Below, piece by piece: positions 41,841 to 51,066 of a DNA stretch of 64,000 bases. Source of the stretch: Actinomadura alba (GTDB lineage Bacteria; Actinomycetota; Actinomycetes; Streptosporangiales; Streptosporangiaceae). The translations under genes and the position numbers were made by a program. Position 1 is the first letter of the stretch, and each line of letters opens with the position of its first letter. Location of the stretch: the NCBI RefSeq assembly GCF_014323705.1, contig NZ_JABVEC010000038.1, positions 1 to 64,000 of the forward strand, written 5' to 3'. The notes below the pieces were generated by a model that was given only the letters and a program-made list of their open reading frames with translations, was not told the origin of the DNA and ran no database searches.

Positions 41841-42896
41841 AGAACTACCTCCTTGGAGAATTCGAGCCATGAAGGCTGGAATTCGTGCCTGCGCGGCACG
41901 GGGCCAGCGGTAATCGGGCGACATCGACCGTCACACCGCCCGGACAATAGGTACTAATTGAATCTATCGCCCAGATAGCCACATACTGCGCCTTCCGCTA
42001 ACGCCATCCCCTGGACAAATACCCCCAAAACGCGACATGTCCATACTTGGCGTTGCTCCAAGACAGTCGCGAACGAGCCTTTGGATACAGCGGGCATAAG
42101 AAAGCGATCCCGCGCCGTATGGCGCAAGACCCCTTTGGTACCAGGGCCTACGGGCGGCGATAAGATCGCCGCGGCCTGACGGGCACGGCCACTGCCAGCG
42201 GTATCGATGCCGCTCGGTCGGTCCAGTCGCCATCGCCCAAGTCATCACTGTCCAGCTATAGAGAGGCTTCTGGGTGATCACTACTCAACGGTAGAATTTC
42301 TATACGTTTAGAATCTCCTGGATTGGATCGATCTGCTTCCAACAGAGTGGTTGTCGGTCCCGAAAGCGAAAGTTCAGGTGCCGTACGGTTTAATGTCGGC
42401 ACGTGTGAATCCAGGGGTGCGCCGCAACGAGGTGTCGGCAATAACCGGTCGGGCAAACTGGTGAGTCGGGGAGATCACGTTGCCGGGTCGTTTACTCAAG
42501 TGCGAGGCCGGTGGGGATTTCGTCGGGATGCAGGTCGGGGTGGCTGGGGCACGGTCGCCTGTCCGGCCGGCCAGCAGCCCGGCGTCGTCTACGTCGTCAA
42601 AGCCGACGCCGACACCCTCGGCAAGTCCGCCACCCGGCAGCCCGTCCGAGAACAGGCATGCCGCCATCCTTGACCACCTGGCAACGGTCCGGCGCCACCG
42701 AGCCAGAGCCGCCGGCGGGGGAGTGGCCTCCCCAGCGTGCGGAGACCGTCTCGTGCGCCTGGCCACGTCGGCATCCGTCGTGCTGCTGGCGCTGATCGCG
42801 GCCACCGTCTCCTATCGACACATGCATGAACTCGCTCTCATGCATGGCTCTCGACACTCTGGACAGGAGCATATCGTAAGGCTAGGCTTACCGTTC
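41841..42896. other. gene-poor region with A+T-rich patches
   Basis: No intact gene is supported. 41930-42010 and 42240-42330 are A+T-richer than surroundings and could hold promoters for flanking genes. A DUF2637 remnant is at 42750-42848. Several short open frames in both directions have biased, non-protein-like composition. Confidence 0.5.
42750..42848 (+). pseudogene. DUF2637 (Spdy/plasmid-type) membrane protein fragment
   Basis: LVRLATSASVVLLALIAATV followed by SYRHMHELALMHG matches the first helix and signature of DUF2637 proteins, common on actinomycete conjugative plasmids and integrative elements. The match ends there. It is in the same open frame as the downstream HTH gene, but there is no sign they form one protein. 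Confidence 0.55.
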
Positions 42897-43697
42897 GTGG
42901 TGACTTACCAAGCGGGGGATGGATGGGAGGTGTTGGGGGATCGCACCAGGCGTGCCATCGTCGAATGCCTGGCCGAGCGACCGCAGGCGGTCGGCGAGCT
43001 TGCCGCAGAGTTGCCGGTCAGCCGACCCGCGGTGTCCCAGCATCTGAAGGTGCTGAAGGACGCGGGACTGGTCACCGAGCGCGCAGTCGGCACCCGCCGG
43101 ATCTATCGGCTCAACCCGGTCGGTATGAGCGCATTGCACGACCAGCTCGAAACCTTCTGGAACCGAGCCCTGGCCGGCTACAACGACGTCGTCGAACAAC
43201 CGACAGGAGATGTCATGACCCAAGCAGCGACCACGGTGGTTCGCGGGCAGGTCATCGTTGAGGCACCAATCGACCGAGCCTTCACCGTGTTCACCGAGCG
43301 GTTCGGCGATTTCAAACCCCCAGAGCACAACCTGCTCGGTGTGGCGATCGCCGAGACCGTCTTCGAACCGAAGGTCGGTGGTCACATCTACGATCGCGGT
43401 GTCGACGGCAGCGAATGCCGATGGGCACGCGTTCTTGCCTACGAGCCGCCGGACCGTGTTGTGTTCAGCTGGGACATCAGCCCCCAGTGGCAGATCGAGA
43501 CTGATCCGGACAACACCAGCGAGGTCGAAGTCCGGTTCGTCGCCGAGACCCCGCAGCGTACTCGGGTAGAGCTGGAGCACCGCAATATCGACCGTCACGG
43601 CCCCGGCTGGCAGGCCGTCGGCGATGGCGTCGGCGACGACGCCGGATGGCCGCTGTACCTGGCTCGGTACGCCGCACTGTTCATCGAGGGCAGCTGA
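42897..43697 (+). CDS. ArsR-type HTH fused to SRPBCC (AHSA1-like) domain
   Basis: About 266 aa. Residues 1-95 are a winged HTH (YQAGDGWEVLGDRTRRAIVE, SRPAVSQHLKVLKDAGL). Residues 105-266 are an SRPBCC/AHSA1 domain (VEAPIDRAFTVFTERFGDFK). An internal ATG at 43215 (MTQAATT) has AGGAG five bases upstream, so a separate SRPBCC protein may also be produced. GTG starts at 42897 and 42900 are possible. The next gene follows without a gap and encodes another SRPBCC protein. Likely a ligand-sensing repressor pair; ligand unknown. Confidence 0.85.
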   Translation: MVTYQAGDGWEVLGDRTRRAIVECLAERPQAVGELAAELPVSRPAVSQHLKVLKDAGLVTERAVGTRRIYRLNPVGMSALHDQLETFWNRALAGYNDVVEQPTGDVMTQAATTVVRGQVIVEAPIDRAFTVFTERFGDFKPPEHNLLGVAIAETVFEPKVGGHIYDRGVDGSECRWARVLAYEPPDRVVFSWDISPQWQIETDPDNTSEVEVRFVAETPQRTRVELEHRNIDRHGPGWQAVGDGVGDDAGWPLYLARYAALFIEGS

Positions 43698-44141
43698 ATG
43701 CCGTCGATCGTCACAAGTACCGAGGTGAACCGGTGCGCGGAGGACGTGTTCGCCTACGCCACTGACCCGACCCGCTTTCCCGAGTGGCAGAAGGGCGTCG
43801 TCGCCGGTTATATGGACGAGCCGGGCACCCCCAGCGTGGGCGCGCGATGCCTGACCACCCGGCGCATCGGCTTCGTCAAACGTTCGATCACGGCCGAAGT
43901 CGCGCACATCGACCCACCCAAGACCTGGGGTGTCTGCGGTATGGACGGACCAGTCCGGGCCCGCGTCGACGTCACCGTCGAGTCCCTGACCGCCGATCGA
44001 TCCCGCCTGACCATCGCCATCGACTTCGAAGGCCACGGCATCGGGAAGGTCCTCGTCCCGCTCGTCATCCGCCGCGAGGCTCGCAAGGAGATGCCGACCA
44101 ACCTTGCGACGCTGAAGCAGCGCCTCGAGCGCCAGACCTAG
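43698..44141 (+). CDS. SRPBCC-family protein
   Basis: 147-aa START/Bet v1-like protein (TSTEVNRCAEDVFAYATDPTR start, FPEWQKGVV, then a C-terminal long helix). It begins directly at the base after the upstream stop, so it is co-translated with the HTH-SRPBCC gene. Binds a hydrophobic ligand by fold; no enzymatic residues identified. Confidence 0.82.
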   Translation: MPSIVTSTEVNRCAEDVFAYATDPTRFPEWQKGVVAGYMDEPGTPSVGARCLTTRRIGFVKRSITAEVAHIDPPKTWGVCGMDGPVRARVDVTVESLTADRSRLTIAIDFEGHGIGKVLVPLVIRREARKEMPTNLATLKQRLERQT

Positions 44142-44433
44142 TCTCGCGGTTCATTTGCGGCGGTCCCCGGATTTTGATCGGGAAGGCGAAAGTGCCTTCT
44201 GAACCGGGACGATGTGGCTTGTCTGCCAAGGCCTCCGCCGCTCGCCAGGAAGGCACCTTCCGCGTGCACGCCGCCGGGTCGCGTCGAAGCTTGCCGTCTC
44301 GGCTGACGGCACCCGGATCATCGTCCGCCGCGAACACTCCCACACCGCCACTCAGCCATGGCCACCGATACCAGCGGCGGCCGAAATCGCCAGTCCACGG
44401 CCATCAGAACAGCTCGGGCATCCGAAGCGAAGC
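44142..44433. other. intergenic region with a small hairpin
   Basis: Convergent space between the SRPBCC gene and the cysteine desulfurase. GAAGGC (44182-44187) and GCCTTC (44194-44199) form a stem with a 6-nt loop, nested in CCGG/CCGG repeats; it may act as a weak terminator. I see no gene. Confidence 0.45.
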
Positions 44434-45603
44434 TCATCGGGTTTCGATCGTCTTGGACAGGAGGCGCTTGGCTGCTTCGGCGATCAGATTTGAGGCTTCG
44501 GTCACGTCGTCGCGCGTGGTCCATCGGCCGAGGGACAGTCGCAGGGCCGAAAGGGCGCGATCGGCGGGCTGGCCCATGGCGGAGAGCACAGGTGAGGGCT
44601 CCGGGGCACCCGAATGGCAGGCCGAGCCGGTGGCGGCGGCGATTTCGGGGATCATGGTGAGAAGGTCTTGGCCTTGCAGCCCCTTGATGCCGATGTTGAG
44701 AGTGTTGGGCAGCCGGTGGTCCGGGTGGCCGTTGAGGTGCAGCCGTTCAGGCAATCTCGCTTCGAGGTTGTCGTATAGAAGATCGCGTAGGCGGCTGAGC
44801 CGCCGCTGGGAGCCTGCGAGGTCGATTCGGGCTAGCTCGGCGGCTGTGCCGAGGGCGACGGTTAGGGCGACGTTCTCGGTGCCGGCTCGGAGGCCGCGTT
44901 CTTGGCCGCCGCCTGGGACGATGGGTTCCAGAGGGACGTCGGGGCGTACATAGAGGGCACCGATGCCCTTGGGCGCGTACAACTTGTGGCCTGCGATCGA
45001 GAGCAGGTCGACATCGTTGACGCTCACCGGGATCTTGCCTACGGCCTGGGCGGCGTCGGTATGGAAGAGAGCCCCATGGTCATGGGCTATGCGGGCGAGT
45101 TCGCTGACGGGTTGCAGCACGCCGGTCTCGTTGTTCGCCGTCATGATCGACACTAGGGCCGTACGAGTGGTGATGGCGTCGGCGAGGTCGCGCGGGTCGA
45201 CTCGGCCTTCGCGATCGACGGGCAAGAAGGAGACCTCCGTGCCGTACCTGCGTTGCAGGGCTCGGCAGCATTCCAGTACCGCTGGATGCTCGGTGACCTG
45301 AGTGATCACGTGCGCATCGGCGGGATGCCGGGCGAGGGCGACTCCATGGATCGCGAGGGCGTCGGCTTCGGAACCTCCGGAGGTGAAGACGATCTCCGAG
45401 GCATCGGCGCCGATCAGCTGTGCGAGTTGCGTGCGGGCTTGGGCGAGGGCCCGGAGGGGTTCGTCGGCGTACCAATGGCTGCTCGCGGGATTGCCGAAGT
45501 GCGTGGTGAGGAAGGGCAGGGCTGCCTCGGTGACGCGCGGGTCGACCGGTGTGGGCCCGTTGTAGTCGAGATAGATCGGACCGCTGTCGAGGCCGTGGCT
45601 CAC
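44434..45603 (-). CDS. cysteine desulfurase / possible selenocysteine lyase, NifS-IscS group I
   Basis: 389-aa PLP enzyme. The opening IYLDYNGPTPVDPRV, the PLP lysine in SIAGHKLYAPKG and the active-site loop TGSACHSGAPEPSPVL (catalytic Cys with the long group I insertion) are intact. GTG at 45603 has GGAG 6 nt upstream. It lies 196 nt downstream of selD/senC in the same direction, next to the senAB genes. Group I desulfurases can also release selenium from selenocysteine, so it may supply selenide to SenC. This gene is not part of the minimal senABC set. Confidence 0.87.
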   Translation of the reverse strand: MSHGLDSGPIYLDYNGPTPVDPRVTEAALPFLTTHFGNPASSHWYADEPLRALAQARTQLAQLIGADASEIVFTSGGSEADALAIHGVALARHPADAHVITQVTEHPAVLECCRALQRRYGTEVSFLPVDREGRVDPRDLADAITTRTALVSIMTANNETGVLQPVSELARIAHDHGALFHTDAAQAVGKIPVSVNDVDLLSIAGHKLYAPKGIGALYVRPDVPLEPIVPGGGQERGLRAGTENVALTVALGTAAELARIDLAGSQRRLSRLRDLLYDNLEARLPERLHLNGHPDHRLPNTLNIGIKGLQGQDLLTMIPEIAAATGSACHSGAPEPSPVLSAMGQPADRALSALRLSLGRWTTRDDVTEASNLIAEAAKRLLSKTIETR

Positions 45604-45799
45604 CGGGTTCTCCAGAAGGTTGGAATCTCGTACCAAGAAAGTCTGGGTAGCTGACCGGCGTCTCGACACTGCCCTCCTGCGGTCCGCCAATATCGGGAGG
45701 GTGCAACATGGTGAGTTGCCTACACATCGAACTGGTGCCCGTATGGAGAGGTGCTTCGTGGGCGTCACTCCTCACCGACCATGAAGCACTCGGTCGAGG

Positions 45800-46870
45800 T
45801 CAGGAGGCGGTTCTCCGCACGTTGATGGCGCCGGCCGGCCCGGCGGCCGTGCGGCCGATCACCGCGGCCGTCAGCCCACGCCGCTGGAGGGCGGCGAGCA
45901 GTTCGGTGTCCTCCTGGGGAACCGACAGCAGCAGGCCCCCGGAGGTCTGAGCATCGTGCAGCAGCGTCGAAAGGGCCGAGGTCACGTCGCCGTCCACGGT
46001 GACGGCGTCTTTGAGCCGTTCGATGTTGGCGCGGGTCCCCCCGGAAACGAAACCGGCGTCGACGAGGTCGATCGCCCCCGGTAGCAGCGGTACCCGGTCG
46101 GCGAAGACGGTGGCGGCGACGCCGCTGGCCCGCAGCATGCGGTGCAGGTGGCCGAGCAGGCTGAACCCGGTCACGTCGGTGGCGGCCCGGACGCCGGCGG
46201 CCAGTGCCAGTTCGCTGGCGCCGGCATTGAGAAGCGTCATGCAGTCCACCGCGGCTTGGATGGTGGACTCGTCCGCGGCCCCGTTCTTCAGTGCCGTCGC
46301 GACCACGCCGGTGCCAATGGGTTTGGTCAGGACCAGCTGTTGGCCCTCCGCGATCTGGTCGATGGCGAAGAGGTGATCGGGATGGGCCATGCCGACAACG
46401 GCCATGCCGTACTTGGGCACCGCGTCGTCGACGGTGTGACCGCCGACGACCGGACACCCGGCCTCGGTGGCCACGTCGGCGCCTCCGCGAAGGACGTCGC
46501 CGAGCAACTCGATCGGCAAGTCGCTGCCCGGCCACGCGGCCAGGTTGACCGCGATGAGCGGGCGGCCGCCCATGGCGTACACGTCGGACAGCGCGTTGGC
46601 TGCCGCGATCCGGCCCCAGTCATAGGCGTCGTCGACGATCGGCGTGAAGAAGTCCGTGGTGAGCACGAGCGCGCGTTCGTCGTCCAGACGCAGAACCGCC
46701 GCGTCGTCGCCCTCGAGCGCGCCGATCAGGAGATCGCCTGAGGCCGGCTGCAGGCCGGGCGTGAGGGATGAGAGGAGGTTTTCGAGCTTGGACATCGGCA
46801 GCTTGCATGCGCAGCCTGCGCCAGGAGAGAGGGATGTCAGGCGGGCGGCCTTGGCGGCTGGAACGCTCAT
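45800..46870 (-). CDS. senC: selenophosphate synthetase SelD/SenC (Cys form)
   Basis: 356-aa enzyme making selenophosphate from selenide and ATP. The catalytic loop GAGCACK has Cys20 and Cys22 and no selenocysteine codon. Other motifs: TTDFFTPIVDDAYDWGRIAA, NALSDVYAMGG and the metal/ATP region GGHTVDD. ATG at 46870 has GGAGG 6 nt upstream. No selenocysteine-insertion genes (selA, selB) are visible; with senA and senB on the other side of a 607-bp divergent region, it is best read as SenC of the selenoneine pathway. Confidence 0.92.
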   Translation of the reverse strand: MSVPAAKAARLTSLSPGAGCACKLPMSKLENLLSSLTPGLQPASGDLLIGALEGDDAAVLRLDDERALVLTTDFFTPIVDDAYDWGRIAAANALSDVYAMGGRPLIAVNLAAWPGSDLPIELLGDVLRGGADVATEAGCPVVGGHTVDDAVPKYGMAVVGMAHPDHLFAIDQIAEGQQLVLTKPIGTGVVATALKNGAADESTIQAAVDCMTLLNAGASELALAAGVRAATDVTGFSLLGHLHRMLRASGVAATVFADRVPLLPGAIDLVDAGFVSGGTRANIERLKDAVTVDGDVTSALSTLLHDAQTSGGLLLSVPQEDTELLAALQRRGLTAAVIGRTAAGPAGAINVRRTAS

Positions 46871-47477
46871 CCAATTCCTCCGCAATTCTATGGAGTTCTA
46901 TTTATCTGGACGTTAGCAGGTGCCCGGCTGTGGGGGAAGGAGAAGCCACCGGGGGGAGTACGGCGGCGTAGACGGCGAGCACGATGCCGCCGAGCCATGC
47001 TGCCAGGGAAAATGCATGTCCCATTTGTGGCCTGAGCGAGGGATCGCTCCGCGGCTCCGGGCAGGTAATCGGCCACGTTCTTGACCCCTGGAATGCGGGC
47101 GCTGATGGTCGTCGAGGACGACCATGTAGATGAGGATCAGCCGATGGAGGTCATGCTCCTGCCGACGCGCCTGCGCAACAGAGCATCCATCGCTCTCCCG
47201 GGAGTCAACACCGTCGATATCGCTGATTCGCGGTTGCTGCATGAGGGTGAAACAGGAGGATGCTCCAGCGGCTGGCCGAGCGCAAGGGACTGGACTGGCT
47301 CCGCATGACGATGGGACCCAAACAGGGACGAAGGCGTCTGGGTGATCGACCGTGACTTGGAGCTCGCCGTCTCTTCTATGCCTACGCGCTGTGTGCACTC
47401 GGACGCTGGCTGAAGGTGGCCGATCGGGCATGAAATAACCGGGTATGGGATACGGGAGCAATCCCTTGGGAGGCGGC
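46871..47477. other. divergent senC/senA intergenic region with possible remnants
   Basis: 607 bp between the two divergent starts, which must hold both promoters. A repeated TTCTAT (46890-46905) lies close to the senC start. A 40-codon minus-strand frame (46924-47013, MGHAFSLAAWLGGIVLAVYA and downstream) looks like a short membrane helix, but has no good start signal. Other short frames look non-coding. Confidence 0.4.
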
Positions 47478-48767
47478 ATGCGGGCAAACGCTGCAGAAGC
47501 CGAAGACCTGGCCGGCTGGGTGACCGACGGGTGCGAACGGGCCATTCAGCTGGTCGCGGACCTGGACGACGAGCAGATGGTGGGACCGATGCTCCCCACC
47601 GTGAATCCGCTGATCTGGGAGATCGGGCACCTGGCTTGGTTCCAGGAGAAGTTCGTGCTGCGGGATGCCTGCGGGCACAAGCCGATCCTCTCCTACACGG
47701 ACTCGATCTATGACTCTGGCGCCATCCCTCACGACACTCGTTGGCGGCTGGTCCTCCCTTCGCGTGAAGAGAGCATCGCGTACATGCGCTTGGTCGCGGA
47801 GCGGGTCGCCGAGGAGGTCCGCAGGCTGGATGCCACCGACGTCGTGCGGCATTTTGCCCGCTACACCGTTCACCACTACGACACCCATACCGAGGCGTTC
47901 ACCTACACCCGCCAGGGCTTGGGTTACGCCCCGCCAGAACTGCCTGGTCTCACCGATGCCGAGGCACCCGAGGGAGCCGGCGGGCTTCAAGGAGACGTTG
48001 AAGTCTCTGGAGGAAGGTTCCTGCTCGGGGCATGGCATGGTGATCAGTTCGTGTACGACAACGAGAAGTGGGCCCACGAGGTCGAGGTGGCTCCGTTCAC
48101 CATCGCGAAGGCTCTGGTGACGCAAGCAGAGTTCGCCACCTTCGTCGAAGCGGGTGGCTACGCCGACCCTCGATGGTGGTCGGACGGCGGCGAGTGGCTC
48201 TCCGTGACGGCGGCAGCCCACCCTCTCTACTGGCGCGGCGAGCCCGGGAACTGGCAGCGCCGGCACTTCGACCGCTGGCTTGACCTGGAGCCCGACCTTC
48301 CCGTGAGTCATGTCTGCTGGTGGGAAGCCGACGCCTATTGCCGCTGGGCCGGGCGGCGACTGCCCACTGAGGCCGAGTGGGAGTACGCGGCGACCGGTGG
48401 CTCCCGGAGCAAGTCGAGCTACCCGTGGGGAGACGGGCCCGCCGGACCCAAGAACGCGGCGACTGACTGGCGCGGACTAGGCCCGGTCGACGTTGGCACC
48501 TGCGAGGCGGGAGAGAGCCCAGTGGGATGCCGTCACATGATCGGCAACGTCTGGGAGTGGACCGCGAGCACCTTCGTCGCCTATCCCAACTTCGAGCGCG
48601 ACTCCTATTACGAGAACTCCGAGCAGTTCTTCGGTAGCAGGAAGGTCCTGCGCGGCGGATCCTGGGCCACTCGCGGCCGGTACGTGCGATCCACCATGCG
48701 CAACTACTTCCCCCCGGAGCGTCGTGATGTGCTCGGCGGCTTCCGTACGTGCGCGGCGGACGGATGA
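47478..48767 (+). CDS. senA: selenoneine synthase SenA (EgtB-like)
   Basis: 429-aa non-heme iron enzyme joining hercynine to a selenosugar. An N-terminal DinB-like domain provides the metal ligands: His51 (WEIGHLAWFQE) and the His133-x3-His137 pair (HHYDTHTEAF). The C-terminal formylglycine-generating-enzyme-like domain has CWWEADAYCRWAGRRLPTEA, GNVWEWT and KVLRGGSW. ATG at 47478 has GGGAGG 4 nt upstream. Downstream senB overlaps by ATGA. Its similarity to EgtB of ergothioneine synthesis is clear; the sen context distinguishes it. Hercynine supply (EgtD) is not in this window. Confidence 0.9.
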   Translation: MRANAAEAEDLAGWVTDGCERAIQLVADLDDEQMVGPMLPTVNPLIWEIGHLAWFQEKFVLRDACGHKPILSYTDSIYDSGAIPHDTRWRLVLPSREESIAYMRLVAERVAEEVRRLDATDVVRHFARYTVHHYDTHTEAFTYTRQGLGYAPPELPGLTDAEAPEGAGGLQGDVEVSGGRFLLGAWHGDQFVYDNEKWAHEVEVAPFTIAKALVTQAEFATFVEAGGYADPRWWSDGGEWLSVTAAAHPLYWRGEPGNWQRRHFDRWLDLEPDLPVSHVCWWEADAYCRWAGRRLPTEAEWEYAATGGSRSKSSYPWGDGPAGPKNAATDWRGLGPVDVGTCEAGESPVGCRHMIGNVWEWTASTFVAYPNFERDSYYENSEQFFGSRKVLRGGSWATRGRYVRSTMRNYFPPERRDVLGGFRTCAADG

Positions 48768-49726
48768 TCCTCCTGGTCACGCCGACCGCGCTGAACAGCG
48801 ATCACGGGAACGGAGTCTCGGCGCGGCGCTGGGCGGCGATCCTGAGAGAGCTCGGCCACGAGGTGTACGTCACCCAGGAGTACCGCGGTGGTGTCTATTC
48901 GGCGCTCGTCGCGTTGCACGCCCGTAAGAGCGCGGACTCGGTGCGCGCGTTCAATGCCGACCATCCGCGGGCCCCGATCGTGGTCGCGCTGACCGGAACG
49001 GATCTCTATCCCGATCTGGACACCACGGGAGTCGACCCGGACGTCCTGGCGCTGGCCGAGCGGCTGATCGTCCTGCAGCCGCACGGTCTGCGCCAGCTCC
49101 CCCCGGCAATCGCCGACCGGGGCCGAGTGATCATTCAGTCGATGTCGGCCATCCAGGCGCAGCCGCCGCTCGCCGATCGGTTCGAGGTGGTCTTCCTCGC
49201 GCATCTGCGGCCGGTCAAGGATCCACTGCTGCTCGCCCAAGCGGTGCGGCTGCTGCCGGCGAATTCAAAGATCTTCATCAGCCATGCCGGTGCACCCCGG
49301 GACGCCGGACTGGCCGCTGAGGCGGCGACCGAGACCAACCGCAATCCTCGGTACGAATGGCTGGGGCCGATCCCGCGCGGGGGAGCCCTGGCGTTGCTCG
49401 CCCGCAGCCGTTTGCTGGCGCTCACCTCGCTTCACGAGGGCGGGGCCAACGTCGTGTCCGAGGCGCTCGCTGCGGGAGTGCCGGTGATCTCCTCTGCGAT
49501 ACCAGGTTCGTTCGGCCTGCTGGGTGAAGACTATCCGGGGTATTTCCCGGTCGGTGATGCAGCGGCGCTGGCCGAGATTCTCGACGCCGTGGAAGAGAAT
49601 CGCGGAGATTATTACACATCGCTCAAGGAACACTGCGTGCGACTTGGCTCCCTTGTCGACCCCGCGCACGAGAAGCGCGCATTCGCCGTTCTTCTCAAGG
49701 AGCTGGGACTGCCGGTGATCGATTAG
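48764..49726 (+). CDS. senB: selenosugar synthase SenB (glycosyltransferase)
   Basis: 320-aa GT-B glycosyltransferase. Motifs: TPTALNSDHGNGVSARRW at the N-terminus, LAHLRPVKDPLLLAQAVRLL in the donor domain, and the EX7E motif HEGGANVVSEALAAGVPVI. SenB makes 1-seleno-N-acetylglucosamine from UDP-GlcNAc and selenophosphate. The ATG overlaps the senA stop, so the two are translationally coupled. The pairing with a selD-like gene and an EgtB-like gene is the hallmark of the sen cluster. Confidence 0.9.
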   Translation: MILLVTPTALNSDHGNGVSARRWAAILRELGHEVYVTQEYRGGVYSALVALHARKSADSVRAFNADHPRAPIVVALTGTDLYPDLDTTGVDPDVLALAERLIVLQPHGLRQLPPAIADRGRVIIQSMSAIQAQPPLADRFEVVFLAHLRPVKDPLLLAQAVRLLPANSKIFISHAGAPRDAGLAAEAATETNRNPRYEWLGPIPRGGALALLARSRLLALTSLHEGGANVVSEALAAGVPVISSAIPGSFGLLGEDYPGYFPVGDAAALAEILDAVEENRGDYYTSLKEHCVRLGSLVDPAHEKRAFAVLLKELGLPVID

Positions 49727-49814
49727 CAGGTGATCGGTGAGAATCAGCCGCGCGTTCGAACATTGTGCGCCCGCCCCTGGCGACGCGCTCACGGCCGACG
49801 TGTGGCCACGAGCA

Positions 49815-49846
49815 AGGGCCCGTGAGCTGACGACTCAACGGGCCCT
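49815..49846. terminator. bidirectional terminator between senB and the TusA-ferritin gene
   Basis: AGGGCCCGTGAG (from 49815) pairs with CTCA-ACGGGCCCT (to 49846), giving a 12-bp stem with one bulged A and a 7-nt loop. It is centred in the 134-bp gap between the two convergent stops. Confidence 0.75.
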
Positions 49847-49860
49847 GCGTCGTGCATCGA

Positions 49861-51066
49861 CTACATGAAGTTGCGCGTATGAAGAGCGGAGAGGTCGGCG
49901 GCCTCGTCCGCGGGAAACCCGAGGTTGATAAGGCGGTGCTGGCGCCCCTCGTCCATGTCCTTCTGGAGCTTCTGCACCTCTTCGAAACCGCGGCCGATGG
50001 CCTCCGGCGTCCACTCGCCGGCGACGAGCGTGACCAACGCGTCGAACACGTCCTGGTTCAGCCCGGTGGAATTGCTGAGCGCTTGGTGGCGTCGTTCCAC
50101 CGCGGCTCGCAGCTGACTCCGTAGAGAGGGGTCGACCTTGCTCTGATGCTGCAGGTGCGCGACGCCGAATGCGACGTGCCGGGCCTCGTCTTGCCGGGCC
50201 AGACGCGTGACCTGCCTGGTGATCGGATCGGGTGCGTGCCGGTCCAGGAAGGTCAGCAGGTTGAGGAAACTGCCCTCGCCGAGCACCGAGAGCAGGAAGG
50301 ACGCCAGAGAGAAGTCAGGTTCCGTGACCAGGGTGGCCAGCGATTCGCGGCCGCTCACAGAGGAGGTCCCCATCTCTCCGCCCGTCAGGAGGGCACGCCG
50401 GGTGAAGACCTCCACATGGCGAGCCTCGTCCGCTGCCTGGACCGCGAGCAACTGGAGAACCTCGCGGAAATGCGGGTGGATGCGGCTGAGCAGCTTGGCC
50501 GGGACGACCAAGGCGGCCTGCTCGTTCTCAACCAGATAGGTCATGATCTGGACGACCGCCAGCTCGATCTCCGCGGGCAGGCTGACCTCCGCGCGCCAGT
50601 CGATGGCGGTCTCGGGGTCCCACTGGGCAGATGCGGCGTGAGCGTACAGAGACGGTGCTATGTCGGCCCAGACGTAGTCGCGGTCGGCCAGATCGAAACC
50701 GAGGTCGGGCGCACCGGGCTCGATGAGGGCTCCGCGTGCCGCAAGCCCCCAGTGCGGCTCGGCCTTGGCCTGGATCCCCCGGGGATACGGGCCGCCGGCG
50801 CGCTCGGCGCCCGTCCACCGGTCAATGTCGGTGCGGCCCCGACTGACCCAGGCACGGACCGGATCGTCCCGGTCCTCGGGGAGCCGGATGCCATGGCCCT
50901 GGGTTCGGCACCAGGCCTCCAAGTGGATGTTGAGCGCAGGGTCAGTGCCCATCACCCCGAGCTCGGCGCCCGGCTGCATGTCGAGCAATGCTCGCTGCAC
51001 CAGCAGGTGGGCGCCTCGCTCGAAGCTGAGCTCGTCGAGTTCGATGAGCGGAGTGGGCCTGGTCAT
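49861..51066 (-). CDS. TusA-like domain fused to a diiron ferritin-like protein
   Basis: 401 aa. Residues about 6-65 look like TusA (ARG..LDMQPG, PALNIHLEAWCRTQGHG), but the sulfur-carrier Cys-Pro motif is replaced by ERG. Residues about 150-330 are a four-helix ferritin-like domain with a full diiron ligand set: Glu180/Glu182, E214-x2-H217, Glu264 and E294-x2-H297. This set is used by diiron oxygenases and N-oxygenases. Starts with ATGA overlap to the binding-protein gene. With the acyl-CoA-dehydrogenase-like gene it forms a three-gene operon beside the sen cluster. A role in sulfur or selenium oxidation is possible; substrate unknown. Confidence 0.8.
   Translation of the reverse strand: MTRPTPLIELDELSFERGAHLLVQRALLDMQPGAELGVMGTDPALNIHLEAWCRTQGHGIRLPEDRDDPVRAWVSRGRTDIDRWTGAERAGGPYPRGIQAKAEPHWGLAARGALIEPGAPDLGFDLADRDYVWADIAPSLYAHAASAQWDPETAIDWRAEVSLPAEIELAVVQIMTYLVENEQAALVVPAKLLSRIHPHFREVLQLLAVQAADEARHVEVFTRRALLTGGEMGTSSVSGRESLATLVTEPDFSLASFLLSVLGEGSFLNLLTFLDRHAPDPITRQVTRLARQDEARHVAFGVAHLQHQSKVDPSLRSQLRAAVERRHQALSNSTGLNQDVFDALVTLVAGEWTPEAIGRGFEEVQKLQKDMDEGRQHRLINLGFPADEAADLSALHTRNFM

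Noticed and set aside
44142..44433. Possible IS1380-like terminal remnant with GAAGGC/GCCTTC repeats
   Set aside because: The repeat is short, no transposase domain is visible and terminal ends could not be matched.
45800..46870. Possibility that SelD contains selenocysteine
   Set aside because: The active loop GAGCACK is encoded with two TGC codons; no in-frame TGA is needed.
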